The notes: generated by a model from the sequence alone, not told the origin. DNA of 64,000 nt from JASLDZ01 sp038226305 (GCA_038226305.1 JBBRQN010000011.1:1-64000); one strand, 5' to 3'; counted from the stretch's first letter, positions 8,257 through 19,733 are shown. Program-made: numbers and translations.

Positions 8257-8718
8257 ATGACCGAACTCTACATCGACGCGGACGCCTGCCCCGTGAAGGA
8301 TGAGGTGTTCAGGGTGGGTGAGCGGTATGGGCTGGTCACGCATGTGGTCTCCAACAGCTGGATCCGGGTGCCGCTGAAGCATCCCCTGATCCGCTCCGTG
8401 GTGGTCGACGCCGGGCCGGACATCGCCGACGACTGGATCGCGGAGCGCGCCGGGCCGGGCGACGTGGTGATCACGCAGGACATCCCCCTCGCCGACCGGG
8501 TGCTGAAGGCGGGCGCGCAGGCGATCAGCTCGAAGGGGCGCGTCTACACGGTGGACAGCATCGGCTCGGCCCTGGCCTCGCGCTCGGTGGGGGAACACCT
8601 ACGATCGATGGGCGAGGTGACGAGCGGCCCCGCCCCCTTCGCCCCGGCAGACCGATCCCGCTTTCTGCAGGCGCTCGATCAGGCGGTGGTGAAGGCGATG
8701 CGGGGCGCGCGGCCCTAG
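8257..8718 (+). CDS. YaiI/YqxD family protein (DUF188)
   Basis: 153 residues, full family length. It begins with the hallmark YIDADACPVKDEV, continues with DAGPDIADDWIAERAGPGDVVITQDIPLADRVL and ends with FAPADRSRFLQALDQAV. The Asp-rich pattern resembles PIN-like or NYN nucleases, but no activity has been settled for the family as far as I know. The gene is convergent with the prephenate dehydratase gene, and their stop codons share the four bases CTAG. Confidence 0.88.
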   Translation: MTELYIDADACPVKDEVFRVGERYGLVTHVVSNSWIRVPLKHPLIRSVVVDAGPDIADDWIAERAGPGDVVITQDIPLADRVLKAGAQAISSKGRVYTVDSIGSALASRSVGEHLRSMGEVTSGPAPFAPADRSRFLQALDQAVVKAMRGARP

Positions 8719-10010
8719 CCCGCCGCCTCCTCCGCATCGAAGCAAAACGGGGGCACCCGGCCGATCACCCCCGACGCCGAGGCCATGTCGCCCCCGTCCA
8801 AGGTGAGTTGCAGATGCAGGGCCTGTCCGTCGCCGTGCGCCAGGGTGGTCGCGTCGTGCGGGCCATCGGGGGAGACGGTGACGAGGCGGCCGGGGGCGAG
8901 CGCCTCCGCCGGAATGCGGGCCACGCCGAGCGCGGTGGGATGGCGCGAGCCGTCCGGCCCATCGAAGGCCTCGCACACCCACAGGTTCGGCCGACGTGCG
9001 CGCAGATCCGCCCACCAGGCGGGGCCCTCGAGACCCAGAACGGCGACGGCCCCAAAGTCGGCCTCCGAGAGGGCATCTTCGGCGCTGGCGGCCACCGTGA
9101 ACTCAGGAGCGGAGCCGAAGCGTCGGCGCGCGGCGGGCATCATCGAGGCGGGCCACACCTGCACCACGGGGCGACCCTGCCGGGCCAGCCCCTCACCCAT
9201 GATCTCGCGCCAGACGGCAAGCGCCAGCGGGCGCACCTCCGGCTGGGCGCGACCCAGGAGGCGCTGTATCACCGCCGATTCGCGATCCGGCCGCAGCCGA
9301 ACCCCGCCGCCCATCGTGGCCGCATCCCCGCTCGGCGCGCCCTTCAGCGCGCCGATGCGGGAGGCGAGGTCCATCCGCTCCTCCAGAAGGTCGAGCATGC
9401 GCTCGTCCAGCCGGTCGATCTCGCCGCGCAGGTGGGCGAGCGGGGTGTCCAGATCGGCGGCGTTGGCCCCGGGGCGGCGCAGCACCAGGAAGCGCGTGGT
9501 GTTCTGCGCCGAATCCTCGATGGCCGACTTCAGGATCGTCAGCCCGTAGAGATCGGCCGCCGCGCGAGAGGCCACGGCCGCCCGGGTGAGATCGCCCGAC
9601 AGGGCCACATCCCGCGCCGCGCCCGCCGTATCGAAGGCCACCACGGCCGGAATGCCCAGCGCATCCAAGGCCCTCGGGCACTGGGCCAGCGCCATGTGAT
9701 GGCTTTCGGCGGACCTGATCCCGTCCAGCGTGGCCCCCGGCAGGGCCATGAGCTGCAACCGCACGCGCCAGCGATGCTCGCCGGTGGCGTTCAGCGAAGT
9801 GGTCTCGAGGAGCCGGTTAACCTCCGGCACGGGGCCGGCGGTGGAGTTCTCCACGGGCACGAAGCCCACGGCGCAGTCGCCGCTCTCCACAGCGTCGAAC
9901 ACGGCGTCGAAGGTTTCGAAGGCGATGAGGTCGAGGCCCGGCAGGCAGGCCAGGGCCGCTTCGTGGCTGAAGGCTCCGGGCGCGCCCTGGAAGGCGGCGC
10001 GGGCCCTCAC
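8715..10010 (-). CDS. pheA: Fused prephenate dehydratase - chorismate mutase
   Basis: 431 residues. Residues 1-180 are a prephenate dehydratase domain: AFQGAPGAFSHEAAL, VGFVPVENSTAGPV and the catalytic motif QNTTRFLVL. Residues about 188-275 are an AroQ-type chorismate mutase helix bundle (LRGEIDRLDERMLDLLEERM...). About 150 C-terminal residues follow with no clear family; part of them (SEADFGAVAVLGLEGP) faintly echoes a dehydratase subdomain. This order is opposite to the E. coli P-protein, and the ACT domain with the ESRP motif that gives phenylalanine feedback is not seen. The GTG start has GGGAG eight bases upstream and overlaps by four bases the stop of a small aromatic-rich reading frame. 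The enzyme should convert chorismate to phenylpyruvate. Confidence 0.82.
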   Translation of the reverse strand: MRARAAFQGAPGAFSHEAALACLPGLDLIAFETFDAVFDAVESGDCAVGFVPVENSTAGPVPEVNRLLETTSLNATGEHRWRVRLQLMALPGATLDGIRSAESHHMALAQCPRALDALGIPAVVAFDTAGAARDVALSGDLTRAAVASRAAADLYGLTILKSAIEDSAQNTTRFLVLRRPGANAADLDTPLAHLRGEIDRLDERMLDLLEERMDLASRIGALKGAPSGDAATMGGGVRLRPDRESAVIQRLLGRAQPEVRPLALAVWREIMGEGLARQGRPVVQVWPASMMPAARRRFGSAPEFTVAASAEDALSEADFGAVAVLGLEGPAWWADLRARRPNLWVCEAFDGPDGSRHPTALGVARIPAEALAPGRLVTVSPDGPHDATTLAHGDGQALHLQLTLDGGDMASASGVIGRVPPFCFDAEEAAG

Positions 10011-10123
10011 AGTCCGAACTCCCGATACGCCTCCGTATAGAAGCCAAAGAACGACGCCGACCCGCCGTGGCTGTGTGTCAGCACGTCCGCGCAGGTTGCG
10101 CGATTGCGGTCAGCGGGTTGCAT
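10007..10123 (-). CDS. Small aromatic-rich open reading frame, candidate leader peptide of pheA
   Basis: 38 codons, starting with ATG at 10123. GGAGG lies eight bases upstream of the start. The C-terminus reads SFFGFYTEAYREFGL, with four Phe and two Tyr in the last 14 residues, directly in front of a phenylalanine biosynthesis gene. Its TGA overlaps the GTG start of that gene (GTGA), so the two are translationally coupled. A shorter form from an internal GTG is possible. I infer a phenylalanine- or tyrosine-sensing leader by analogy with PheL of enterobacteria. No terminator fits between leader and gene, so the mechanism would have to be translational. It could instead be an ordinary small protein. 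Confidence 0.5.
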   Translation of the reverse strand: MQPADRNRATCADVLTHSHGGSASFFGFYTEAYREFGL

Positions 10124-10284
10124 AGCGATGGCCTCCAGGTTTGGTTGCTCGTTCCTAGCGCAGTCAAAGCTCTGCCGCCACCGCCGGGCCTGAAGCCTTG
10201 CGCCCGCGCCGCGGCGAGTGTGGCTTTCCGCGGGAGTGCCCGTGACGCTGGACCCCCTCAACCGAACCGCGCCATAGAGCGGCG

Positions 10285-12120
10285 GTGCCCTCCCCCACCC
10301 TAGACGACGCGCGCGCGACCCTGCGCTCCACCTTCGGCCACGACGATTTCCGCGGGCTGCAGGCGCAGGTCATCACCGAAATGTTGGCTGGCCGAGACGC
10401 CTTGGCGGTGCTGCCCACGGGCGGCGGCAAGAGCCTGTGCTACCAAATCCCCGCCATGCTGAAGCCGGGCGTCGGCCTCGTGGTCTCCCCCCTGATCGCA
10501 CTGATGGCTGATCAGGTGGCCGCCATGCAGCAGGCCGGCGTTTCGGCTGAGCGGCTGGACAGCGACGCCACCCCAGACCAGCGCGCCGCCATCTGGCGCA
10601 GGCTGGGCGACGGCCAGCTCGACCTTCTCTACCTCTCTCCCGAGGGGCTGATGGCGGGGGCCACCCTCGAACGCCTGTCGCGCCTGCAGGTGGCGCTGGT
10701 GGCGGTGGACGAGGCGCACTGCGTCAGCCAGTGGGGCCATGACTTCCGCCCGGAGTACCGCTCGCTGGGCCGCTTGGCGGAGGTGTTCCCCGACGCGCCG
10801 CGCCTGGCCGTGACAGCCACCGCCGACGCCCGCACCCGCGACGACATCCGACGCGAGCTGCATCTGGGTGACGCGCAGGAGTTCGTGGACAGCTTCGCCC
10901 GCCCCAACCTGGCCCTCTCGGCGGAGCGCAAGCGTGGACAGGGCCATGCCCGGGTGGCCGAACTCGTGGCGGCGCGGCGGGGGCGATCGGGCGTTGTCTA
11001 CACCGGCTCCCGCGACGGGGCGGACAAGCTGGCGCAGCGCCTGCGCGACGACGGCCTGCCCGCAGTCGCCTATCATGCTGGCCTCGACAAGACGGTGCGC
11101 GCCAACCGGCTGACCAGCTTCCTGGCCGCGGACGAGGCGGTGATGGTGGCCACCATCGCCTTCGGCATGGGTGTCGATAAGCCCGACGTGCGCTTCGTGA
11201 TCCACGCCGATCCCCCCGGCTCCATCGAGGCCTACTGGCAGGAGATCGGCCGCGCGGGCCGCGACGGCGATCCGGCCGAGGGCATCACGCTCTACGGCCC
11301 CTCCGACCTCGCCTGGAGCCTGAAGCGCATCGCTTCCCGCGAGGCGCCGGAGAGCGTGAAGGGCGTGCAGGCCCAGAAGGCGCGCCGCCTGTTCGCCATG
11401 CTAGACGCCGCCGCCTGCCGCCCCGCCGCCGTGCGCCGCTACTTCGGCGAGGAGGGCGTGGAGCCCTGCGGCCGCTGCGACATGTGCACGAGCCCGCCGG
11501 ACCTGCGCGACGCCACGACCTCCGCCCAGAAGGCGCTCTCGGCGGTGCACCGGCTGGGCGGCCGCTTCGGACGGGGCCGGATCGTGGATCACCTCCTGGG
11601 TCAGACCAAGGACGTGCGGCCCGACGAGCAGTCGCTTTCCACCTGGGGCGTCGGAACCGAGCTCGATCCGAACGGCTGGCGCGACCTTCTTGACCAGCTG
11701 CTCTTCGACGGCCTCCTCATCGAGGACAACAACGACAACCGGCCGCTGGTGGGACTGGGCGATCCGGCGGAGGTGCGCGCCGTCTATCGCGGCGAGCGCC
11801 GGGTGGAGGTGCGGGCGACCGGGCCGCGGGTGGCGAGGAGCCGGGTGGGTCGCAAGACCGGAGGCCTCGGCCTCGGCCAGCCTACCGTGCTGTCGGATGC
11901 CGAGCGCCCCGTGTTCGAGAGCTTGAGGGCGTGGCGGCGGCAGGAGGCGGCAGACCAGAAGGTGCCCCCCTACGTCATCTTCGCGGACAAGACGCTGCTG
12001 GAGATCGTGCGGGGGAAACCGGGCTCTGCCGCGGCCCTGGCCGAGGTCTCCGGCGTGGGCGAGGCCAAGCTCGCCCGCTACGGCAAGGCGGTGCTCGAGG
12101 TGCTCGCCACGTTCACCTGA
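10285..12120 (+). CDS. recQ: ATP-dependent DNA helicase RecQ
   Basis: 611 residues, normal length. Helicase motifs are complete: Walker A LPTGGGKS, VSPLIALMADQV, the DEAH-type VDEAHCVSQWGHDFRPEY, AVTATA, and motif VI QEIGRAGRDG. The RecQ zinc site is visible (Cys in AACRPAAVRRYFGEEG followed by CGRCDMC), then the winged-helix RQC region and a C-terminal HRDC domain (YVIFADKTLLEI...GVGEAKLARYGKAVL). It unwinds branched DNA during recombination repair. The start is the GTG at 10285. The 3' end overlaps the convergent peptidase gene by eight bases. Confidence 0.95.
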   Translation: MPSPTLDDARATLRSTFGHDDFRGLQAQVITEMLAGRDALAVLPTGGGKSLCYQIPAMLKPGVGLVVSPLIALMADQVAAMQQAGVSAERLDSDATPDQRAAIWRRLGDGQLDLLYLSPEGLMAGATLERLSRLQVALVAVDEAHCVSQWGHDFRPEYRSLGRLAEVFPDAPRLAVTATADARTRDDIRRELHLGDAQEFVDSFARPNLALSAERKRGQGHARVAELVAARRGRSGVVYTGSRDGADKLAQRLRDDGLPAVAYHAGLDKTVRANRLTSFLAADEAVMVATIAFGMGVDKPDVRFVIHADPPGSIEAYWQEIGRAGRDGDPAEGITLYGPSDLAWSLKRIASREAPESVKGVQAQKARRLFAMLDAAACRPAAVRRYFGEEGVEPCGRCDMCTSPPDLRDATTSAQKALSAVHRLGGRFGRGRIVDHLLGQTKDVRPDEQSLSTWGVGTELDPNGWRDLLDQLLFDGLLIEDNNDNRPLVGLGDPAEVRAVYRGERRVEVRATGPRVARSRVGRKTGGLGLGQPTVLSDAERPVFESLRAWRRQEAADQKVPPYVIFADKTLLEIVRGKPGSAAALAEVSGVGEAKLARYGKAVLEVLATFT

Positions 12121-15073
12121 CGGTCTTCGTCTGCGAACCGGGCACGGGCGGCGTGGCATCCGGCTTGATCACCGGCGGCCGGGGCGGCCCTGCCGGAGCG
12201 ATCGGCACCAGCCCCGATGCACCGGCAGGAGCAGGATCGGCGGCGCGCACCACCACCCGCCAGGCGGCATCTGGCCGGAAGAAGCGCGCGGCGGCGGCCT
12301 GCACGTCGGCGGCGGTCACCTTCTGGGTGCCGGGCACGAGGTCTCGCGCCATCTGCAGCTCCCGCGGATCGGCCTGGGCGCGCGCCAGCACGGTCGCCCA
12401 GTATTCGTTGGTCTCCTGGTTTTTGCGGCGCTGCTCGATCCGGGGCTCCCGGGCACGGATGAGCTCGTCCGGTGTGGGGGGCGAGGCGGCAAGCGAGGCG
12501 GCGAGGCGGTCCACGTTGGCGAAGAAGCTCGCCACCTTGTCCGGCGGCGTCTCCACCTGGGCAAACACGAAGCCGTAGCGTGAGAACACCTCCGAGTTGG
12601 TGGACTGGGCCGCCGGCGAATAGGTCGACCCCTCCACGCCCCGAAGCTGGTCGGTGAGGCGAAGCTGCAGAATCTCGGTGGCCATGCCGGTGGCGCGCGC
12701 CGTTTGCGGGTCCGCAAAGAGGTCCTGCGTCGGCCAGGCCACCATCGCCACCGCCTGATCGGCGCGGCCGGTGTGAACGCGATCGACCTGACCGGCGGCG
12801 GGGAAACGCACCTCCAGAGCCTTCGCGTCCGGTTTGGTGGGACCGTGACGCTTCGGCAGCGCGCCGAAGGTGCGGGCGGCGGTGGCCAGCGCGGCCTCCA
12901 CCGTGACATCGCCCACGATCACCACGTCGATGGGATCGCCGGCCAGGGCGGGCTCGAGCAGGGCACGCACCGCCTGCGGGGTCGTTGCCGTGATGGCGGC
13001 GGGGCTCGGCAGGGCCTCCCAGCGCCGGTCGCCCGAGTGGGTGAGCACGCCGAAGTCGCGGCCCAGAACGCCGCTGGGGGTCGAGCCAAGGGTGTCGGCC
13101 ACCTGCAGGGCGCCCGCCTGCGTCTGGCGGAACGCCTCGGGACGGAACCCCGGTCGGCTGAGGTAGGCCGCCATCAGCTGCATCTGGAAGCCCAGATCCT
13201 GCGGCCGCGTCGCCCCCGCCAACGCCCAGGCGTCGTCCTGCAGGCTGAGGGAGGTGGAGGCCACGCGGGATGCGCCCAGCCGGTCGATCTCATCGTAGGT
13301 CAGCTCTCTCGTGCCGCCCCGGACGAAGAAGTTCGGCACGGCCCAGGTGGGGCTGGCCACATCCGTGGGCAGGCCGAGGCGGCCGTGGCCGAAGCGCGCC
13401 GCCACCAGCACCTGATCCTTGCGGAAGGCCGTTGGCTTGATCGTGACACGCACGCCGTTCGACAGGGTGGCGAAGGTGACGCCGAGGTCGGCCACCTCGC
13501 GCCGGGCCGTCACGGTGGCGGTGGGGCCGAGGTTCTCATACGGCCAGTTCAGCGTCGCCTGGGCCACGGGCGGCGTGACGGCGAGCGTTCTCGCGGCAGC
13601 GAGCGCGTCCGTCACCGCCCCCTCCCCGCCCTCGATGGGCTTGGGCGACGACACGAAGACGAGGGGGCCGGCACCGGCGAACACCGTCTTCAGCTTGGCC
13701 GACACCTCGGCCGCGGTGAGCGTCTTTACCGCCTGATCGAACTCCGCGAGATCCTGGGCCGCGCTCGTGAACACGGTGGCGTCTGAGGCGGAGCGCACGA
13801 TGGCGTCGGCCAGTTCCGGCGTCCGGCGCGTAGCGGCACCGGCGGCGGCGTTGACGAGGGCGGTGCGGGCTTCGGCGATTTCCCGGTCGAGCTCGGCCTG
13901 GGTTACGCCGAAGCGCTCGATGCGACGCTGTTCGAGGAGGGTGGCCACCAACCCCTCCCGCCAGCGATCCGGTGCGGTGGTCACCCCGATGGACGCCAGC
14001 TCCGCCGAATGCACGAACGGGCTGTAGGAGGCCCCTGCGGCGATGAACGGCGGCCGCTCGCCCTGAGCGATCGTGGACAGCCTGCGGCTGAGCACGGAAA
14101 GTCCGAGTTCACGCACCAGCTCGCTGCGCTCATGGGCAAAGGTGTCGGCGGTGTCGTCGTAGCCCCCGACCCACACCACCTGCACCGACGGCGTGACGCC
14201 CGGTCGCGTGAACAGCCGCACCTGCGATCCGCGCGGCTTCACCTCGCCCAGGGCCACGAGCGGGGGTGTCGCACCCTTTCCCTTCCAGTCGGAGAACCGG
14301 GCCTTGATCTGGGCTTCGACGGTCGCGGGATCGAAGTCGCCCACGGCCACCACCGCGGCCTGCTCCGGCCGGTAGTGCGCCTCGTAGAACGCCCGGATAC
14401 GCGAGACGGGGGCCTTGGCCAGCACCTCTGTCCGCCCGATGGGCCAGCGCGACGGCGCCCTCTGCCCCTCGAGGAAAAAGCCGATCTGGGCCTTGCCGGC
14501 CTGATAGCCCGGGGTGTCGCGCAGGCGCTCTTCCGAGAGCACCACGCCACGCTCGGGGTCCATCGCGGCCTGCGACAGGGTGAGGTCGCCCGCCTGGCCC
14601 CGCAGGATCGACAGGGCGGTGGCAAGGTCGTTGGGGCCCAGGTGCGGCAAGTCGTATTTGTAGACGGTCTGGTCGAAGGATGTGCCGGCGTTGGTGTCTG
14701 CCCCGAAGGCCAGGCCCATGCGCTCCAGCGTCTTCACCACGTTGTCGTCGCCAGGGAACGTAGCCGAACCCTTGAAGGCCATGTGCTCCAGGAAGTGGGC
14801 GAGGCCCTGCTGATCTTCGGTCTCGTCCAGGCTGCCCGCGGCGACGTAGAGGCGCACCGAGGCCGCACCCTTGGGCGTGGCGTTGCGCATCACCGCATAG
14901 CGCATGCCGTTGGCCAGCACCCCGAAGCGCGCGTTTGGGTCGGCCGGGCGGGGCACGTAGGTCTGCGCCCACACGCCGGGCCGCTCCTTCAGCGTCTCTA
15001 ACGCTGCGGGTGCCGAAGTCGCCACGGCGGGGAGGAGCACGGCCAGGGAGGCGACGGCGAAGAGAAGACGCAT
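12113..15073 (-). CDS. M16 family zinc peptidase (pitrilysin/insulinase-like), exported
   Basis: 986 residues. A Sec signal peptide (MRLLFAVASLAVLLPAVATSAPA) leads to the first M16 domain with the inverted zinc motif HFLEH (His93, Glu96, His97) and the downstream Glu-rich ligand region PERGVVLSEERLRD. A second M16 pair follows from about residue 510 (VTFATLSNGVRVTIKPTAFRKDQ) without the HxxEH motif, as is usual for the inactive half. It probably degrades peptides in the periplasm. The ATG at 15073 is chosen for the signal peptide; the frame is open beyond it but runs into the region antisense to the next gene. Confidence 0.9.
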   Translation of the reverse strand: MRLLFAVASLAVLLPAVATSAPAALETLKERPGVWAQTYVPRPADPNARFGVLANGMRYAVMRNATPKGAASVRLYVAAGSLDETEDQQGLAHFLEHMAFKGSATFPGDDNVVKTLERMGLAFGADTNAGTSFDQTVYKYDLPHLGPNDLATALSILRGQAGDLTLSQAAMDPERGVVLSEERLRDTPGYQAGKAQIGFFLEGQRAPSRWPIGRTEVLAKAPVSRIRAFYEAHYRPEQAAVVAVGDFDPATVEAQIKARFSDWKGKGATPPLVALGEVKPRGSQVRLFTRPGVTPSVQVVWVGGYDDTADTFAHERSELVRELGLSVLSRRLSTIAQGERPPFIAAGASYSPFVHSAELASIGVTTAPDRWREGLVATLLEQRRIERFGVTQAELDREIAEARTALVNAAAGAATRRTPELADAIVRSASDATVFTSAAQDLAEFDQAVKTLTAAEVSAKLKTVFAGAGPLVFVSSPKPIEGGEGAVTDALAAARTLAVTPPVAQATLNWPYENLGPTATVTARREVADLGVTFATLSNGVRVTIKPTAFRKDQVLVAARFGHGRLGLPTDVASPTWAVPNFFVRGGTRELTYDEIDRLGASRVASTSLSLQDDAWALAGATRPQDLGFQMQLMAAYLSRPGFRPEAFRQTQAGALQVADTLGSTPSGVLGRDFGVLTHSGDRRWEALPSPAAITATTPQAVRALLEPALAGDPIDVVIVGDVTVEAALATAARTFGALPKRHGPTKPDAKALEVRFPAAGQVDRVHTGRADQAVAMVAWPTQDLFADPQTARATGMATEILQLRLTDQLRGVEGSTYSPAAQSTNSEVFSRYGFVFAQVETPPDKVASFFANVDRLAASLAASPPTPDELIRAREPRIEQRRKNQETNEYWATVLARAQADPRELQMARDLVPGTQKVTAADVQAAAARFFRPDAAWRVVVRAADPAPAGASGLVPIAPAGPPRPPVIKPDATPPVPGSQTKTVR

Positions 15074-15187
15074 GCCCCCGTTAGACCCACCGCAAACGGC
15101 GGGTTCAAGGCCGCTTATGTCGCGCCCGGCGTGCGCTTGTGGCGACGCACGGGCGGTGCCTAAGCTCGCGCTCCCCTCGTACCCGGC

Positions 15188-17638
<2,451 letters not shown>

Positions 17639-17644
17639 GCGCGG

Positions 17645-18583
17645 CTAGACGGGCAGAAGCTCGCCCGGGCGGGTGGCGTCGAGCTTAAAGCTGTGCGGCG
17701 GGGCCGAGCGTTCAGGCTCCCGGCGCAGGGCCTTGGCGGCGCGGGCCAGGCCCAGCTTGGCCACGGTGGAGGGGCCCATGCCGGCCTGCAGGTGTGGCGT
17801 GGTGCCGAGCCGCCGGCGCAGGACCGCGTTGGCGTAGAGCACGTTGGCCCGCACCAGCGCCTGCGGCGTCATGAACTCCACCGAGAGCGACACGTTCAGC
17901 ATCGGGCCGTTCTCGATCCGGTGAGGGGCGTTCTGCGGCCAGGTCACCATGTCGCCGGGCTTCATGGTGAAGACCTCTGCGCGGGCATCCCACGCCGGGT
18001 CGAAGGGCAGTTGCTCGGGCATGTCGCGCGTGGCGATCCGCTCCAGCTGGTCGGGGGCGACGAAGGGCGCGGCGGCCGGATAGACGTACATCCGCTTTTC
18101 GCCACGCAGCTGCCAAAGGGCCACGAGCGGCATGTCCAGGTGATAGAACACCTGCGCATTCGCCGACGAGATCAGAAGGCCCACGTCGCGCTTGAAGGTG
18201 CGCAGGCCCGGCGCGTTCGCCTCCAGGTCGCGGAACATCTCGTCAGACAGGTCGGCATAGTCGGGCAGGTGCGCGTTGACGGCGCGAAGGTTCAGCCAGA
18301 TGCGCCCAGTCTTGGCGGCTTCCAGAAGCTGCGAGCCCGTTAGCGAACCGGCGGCCCCCCGCCGCCACGAGCGCCAGTCCACCGGGTCTTCGCCCATGGT
18401 GAACACGCCGAGCTTTTCCCGGGGGAACCGGTCGAGCACCTGCTCCAGCCCGGCATCGTCGAACATGGGCCGCTCGTGCAGGGTGTGGCGCAGCACCAGG
18501 GGCTCACGGCCGAAGGCGGTGGCCTTGGTGGCGTCCCAGTCGGTGATGAGGGGCTCAGAGGGGGATGCGGTGTCGTAGGCCAT
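17645..18583 (-). CDS. Cupin/JmjC-like protein
   Basis: 312 residues. A double-stranded beta-helix core is suggested by QVFYHLDMPLVALWQLRGEKRMYVYP, where the HLD motif would supply His and Asp metal ligands, and by the later MKPGDMVTWPQNAPHRIENGP, which supplies a second His. This layout is that of cupin_8/JmjC-type oxygenases, which use Fe(II) and 2-oxoglutarate to hydroxylate proteins or small molecules; the substrate is unknown here. The gene follows the acetyltransferase gene with a one-base gap, so they form an operon. A jumonji-like fold is likely, but catalytic activity is inferred. Confidence 0.72.
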   Translation of the reverse strand: MAYDTASPSEPLITDWDATKATAFGREPLVLRHTLHERPMFDDAGLEQVLDRFPREKLGVFTMGEDPVDWRSWRRGAAGSLTGSQLLEAAKTGRIWLNLRAVNAHLPDYADLSDEMFRDLEANAPGLRTFKRDVGLLISSANAQVFYHLDMPLVALWQLRGEKRMYVYPAAAPFVAPDQLERIATRDMPEQLPFDPAWDARAEVFTMKPGDMVTWPQNAPHRIENGPMLNVSLSVEFMTPQALVRANVLYANAVLRRRLGTTPHLQAGMGPSTVAKLGLARAAKALRREPERSAPPHSFKLDATRPGELLPV

Positions 18584-18584
18584 G

Positions 18585-19733
18585 TCAGTTCTCCTCTTGC
18601 CGCACGCCTGCGCGCGGGTCGATGCGCGATGCGGCGCGGCGGGGAAGGTCGTGCAGGGCGCCCGCGACGCCCGCCAGCCGCCCGGACAGGGTGAGCTCGG
18701 TCTCCACGATCCGGTCGAGACGGCGGCGGGCGCGTTCCAGGATCAGGGGCCGGCGCGGCTCGGCCACGTCCCGCGCCCGGCCGCGATCCACGAGCCCTTC
18801 GCGCAGCGGCGTCTCCTCGGAGGCGAAAGCGGCCTTGTAGTGCCCGCAGCCGCCCGAGAGCTCGTAGCGCTCGATGCCCAGCCCCGGCATGGCGCGGATG
18901 GCGCATAGGATCAGCGTCATGCCCGGCGAATAGACCGAGAAGGCCGGATCGAAGGCGGCGATCTGCGGATGATACACGGACCCTGAGCGCACGCCGTAGT
19001 GACCGGCCACCACCTTGCCCCCGGCCCGCAGCGTGACCAGAAGTCCCGTCGCGCCGCCGGGGCGGCCCTCGAAGGCATCCTGCACCAGGCGACGGCTCCA
19101 TTCGGGATGCAGCACGTCGTGAACGCCGGTGCGCTTGAACTGATCGCGCTTCCATTCCAGCAGCAGCGCCAAAGCTTCGGGATCGGTGTCCGGCGCAGTC
19201 AGGGTCACGGGACCGACCTCGCGCTCGAGCTTCGACTCCAGGCGACGCAGGTTCTTGAAGCGCTTGGCGCTGGCCGCCCGCAGGCGCTCCAGATAGGCCT
19301 CACCCGACCCTTCGAAGGCGATGGCGTAGGAGCCCTCGCCATCCTGCACCGCCCCGTCGAACACCCCGTGGGGGTCGACCAGGCCAGTGAAGCGGCAGGC
19401 GCGCAGGCCGGCGGCAGCGAAGGCTTCCCGCCAGTCGATGCCCTCGGGTCCGGTCAGGAGAGCCTGCTCGTCCGACCAGGGGCCGCCGAGGCCACGGGCA
19501 AAGCCGCCGCCGAAGGCCGAGGGCCGGCGATGGTGGGCGAACACGCCCACGATCCGCCCCGCGTCGCGAAACACCGCGACCCGCGCATCCTCACGGACCC
19601 GCGCCACCGAGACCGCGAACTCGAGCGACAGCAGGGGCGAGGCGAAGGCCGGGGCGGTGGCCTGGAAAGCGCGCCAGGCCGCGATCTCCTCGGGGAGCAT
19701 CGCCTCGGGAGTGCGGATGTCTGCCTGTAGCAT
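18585..19733 (-). CDS. GNAT-type acyltransferase, CelD/BcsL-like (Acetyltransf_6)
   Basis: 382 residues from ATG 19733; an in-frame start 13 codons earlier is also open. The central motif YLERLRAASAKRFKNLRRLESKLEREVG and the later GLLVTLRAGGKVVAGHYGVRSGSVYHPQIAAFDPAFSVYSPGMTLI are characteristic of the CelD family, in which the C-terminal GNAT half binds acyl-CoA. Members modify exopolysaccharides; in Caulobacter a related protein (HfsK) acts on the holdfast polysaccharide. Assigning that role here is inference. It is the first gene of a pair with the cupin-like protein. Confidence 0.78.
   Translation of the reverse strand: MLQADIRTPEAMLPEEIAAWRAFQATAPAFASPLLSLEFAVSVARVREDARVAVFRDAGRIVGVFAHHRRPSAFGGGFARGLGGPWSDEQALLTGPEGIDWREAFAAAGLRACRFTGLVDPHGVFDGAVQDGEGSYAIAFEGSGEAYLERLRAASAKRFKNLRRLESKLEREVGPVTLTAPDTDPEALALLLEWKRDQFKRTGVHDVLHPEWSRRLVQDAFEGRPGGATGLLVTLRAGGKVVAGHYGVRSGSVYHPQIAAFDPAFSVYSPGMTLILCAIRAMPGLGIERYELSGGCGHYKAAFASEETPLREGLVDRGRARDVAEPRRPLILERARRRLDRIVETELTLSGRLAGVAGALHDLPRRAASRIDPRAGVRQEEN

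Noticed and set aside
10007..10160. Classical transcription attenuator (terminator/antiterminator) in the pheA leader
   Set aside because: The leader stop overlaps the gene start, leaving no space for a terminator hairpin with a U-run. Only a short five-base hairpin is visible.
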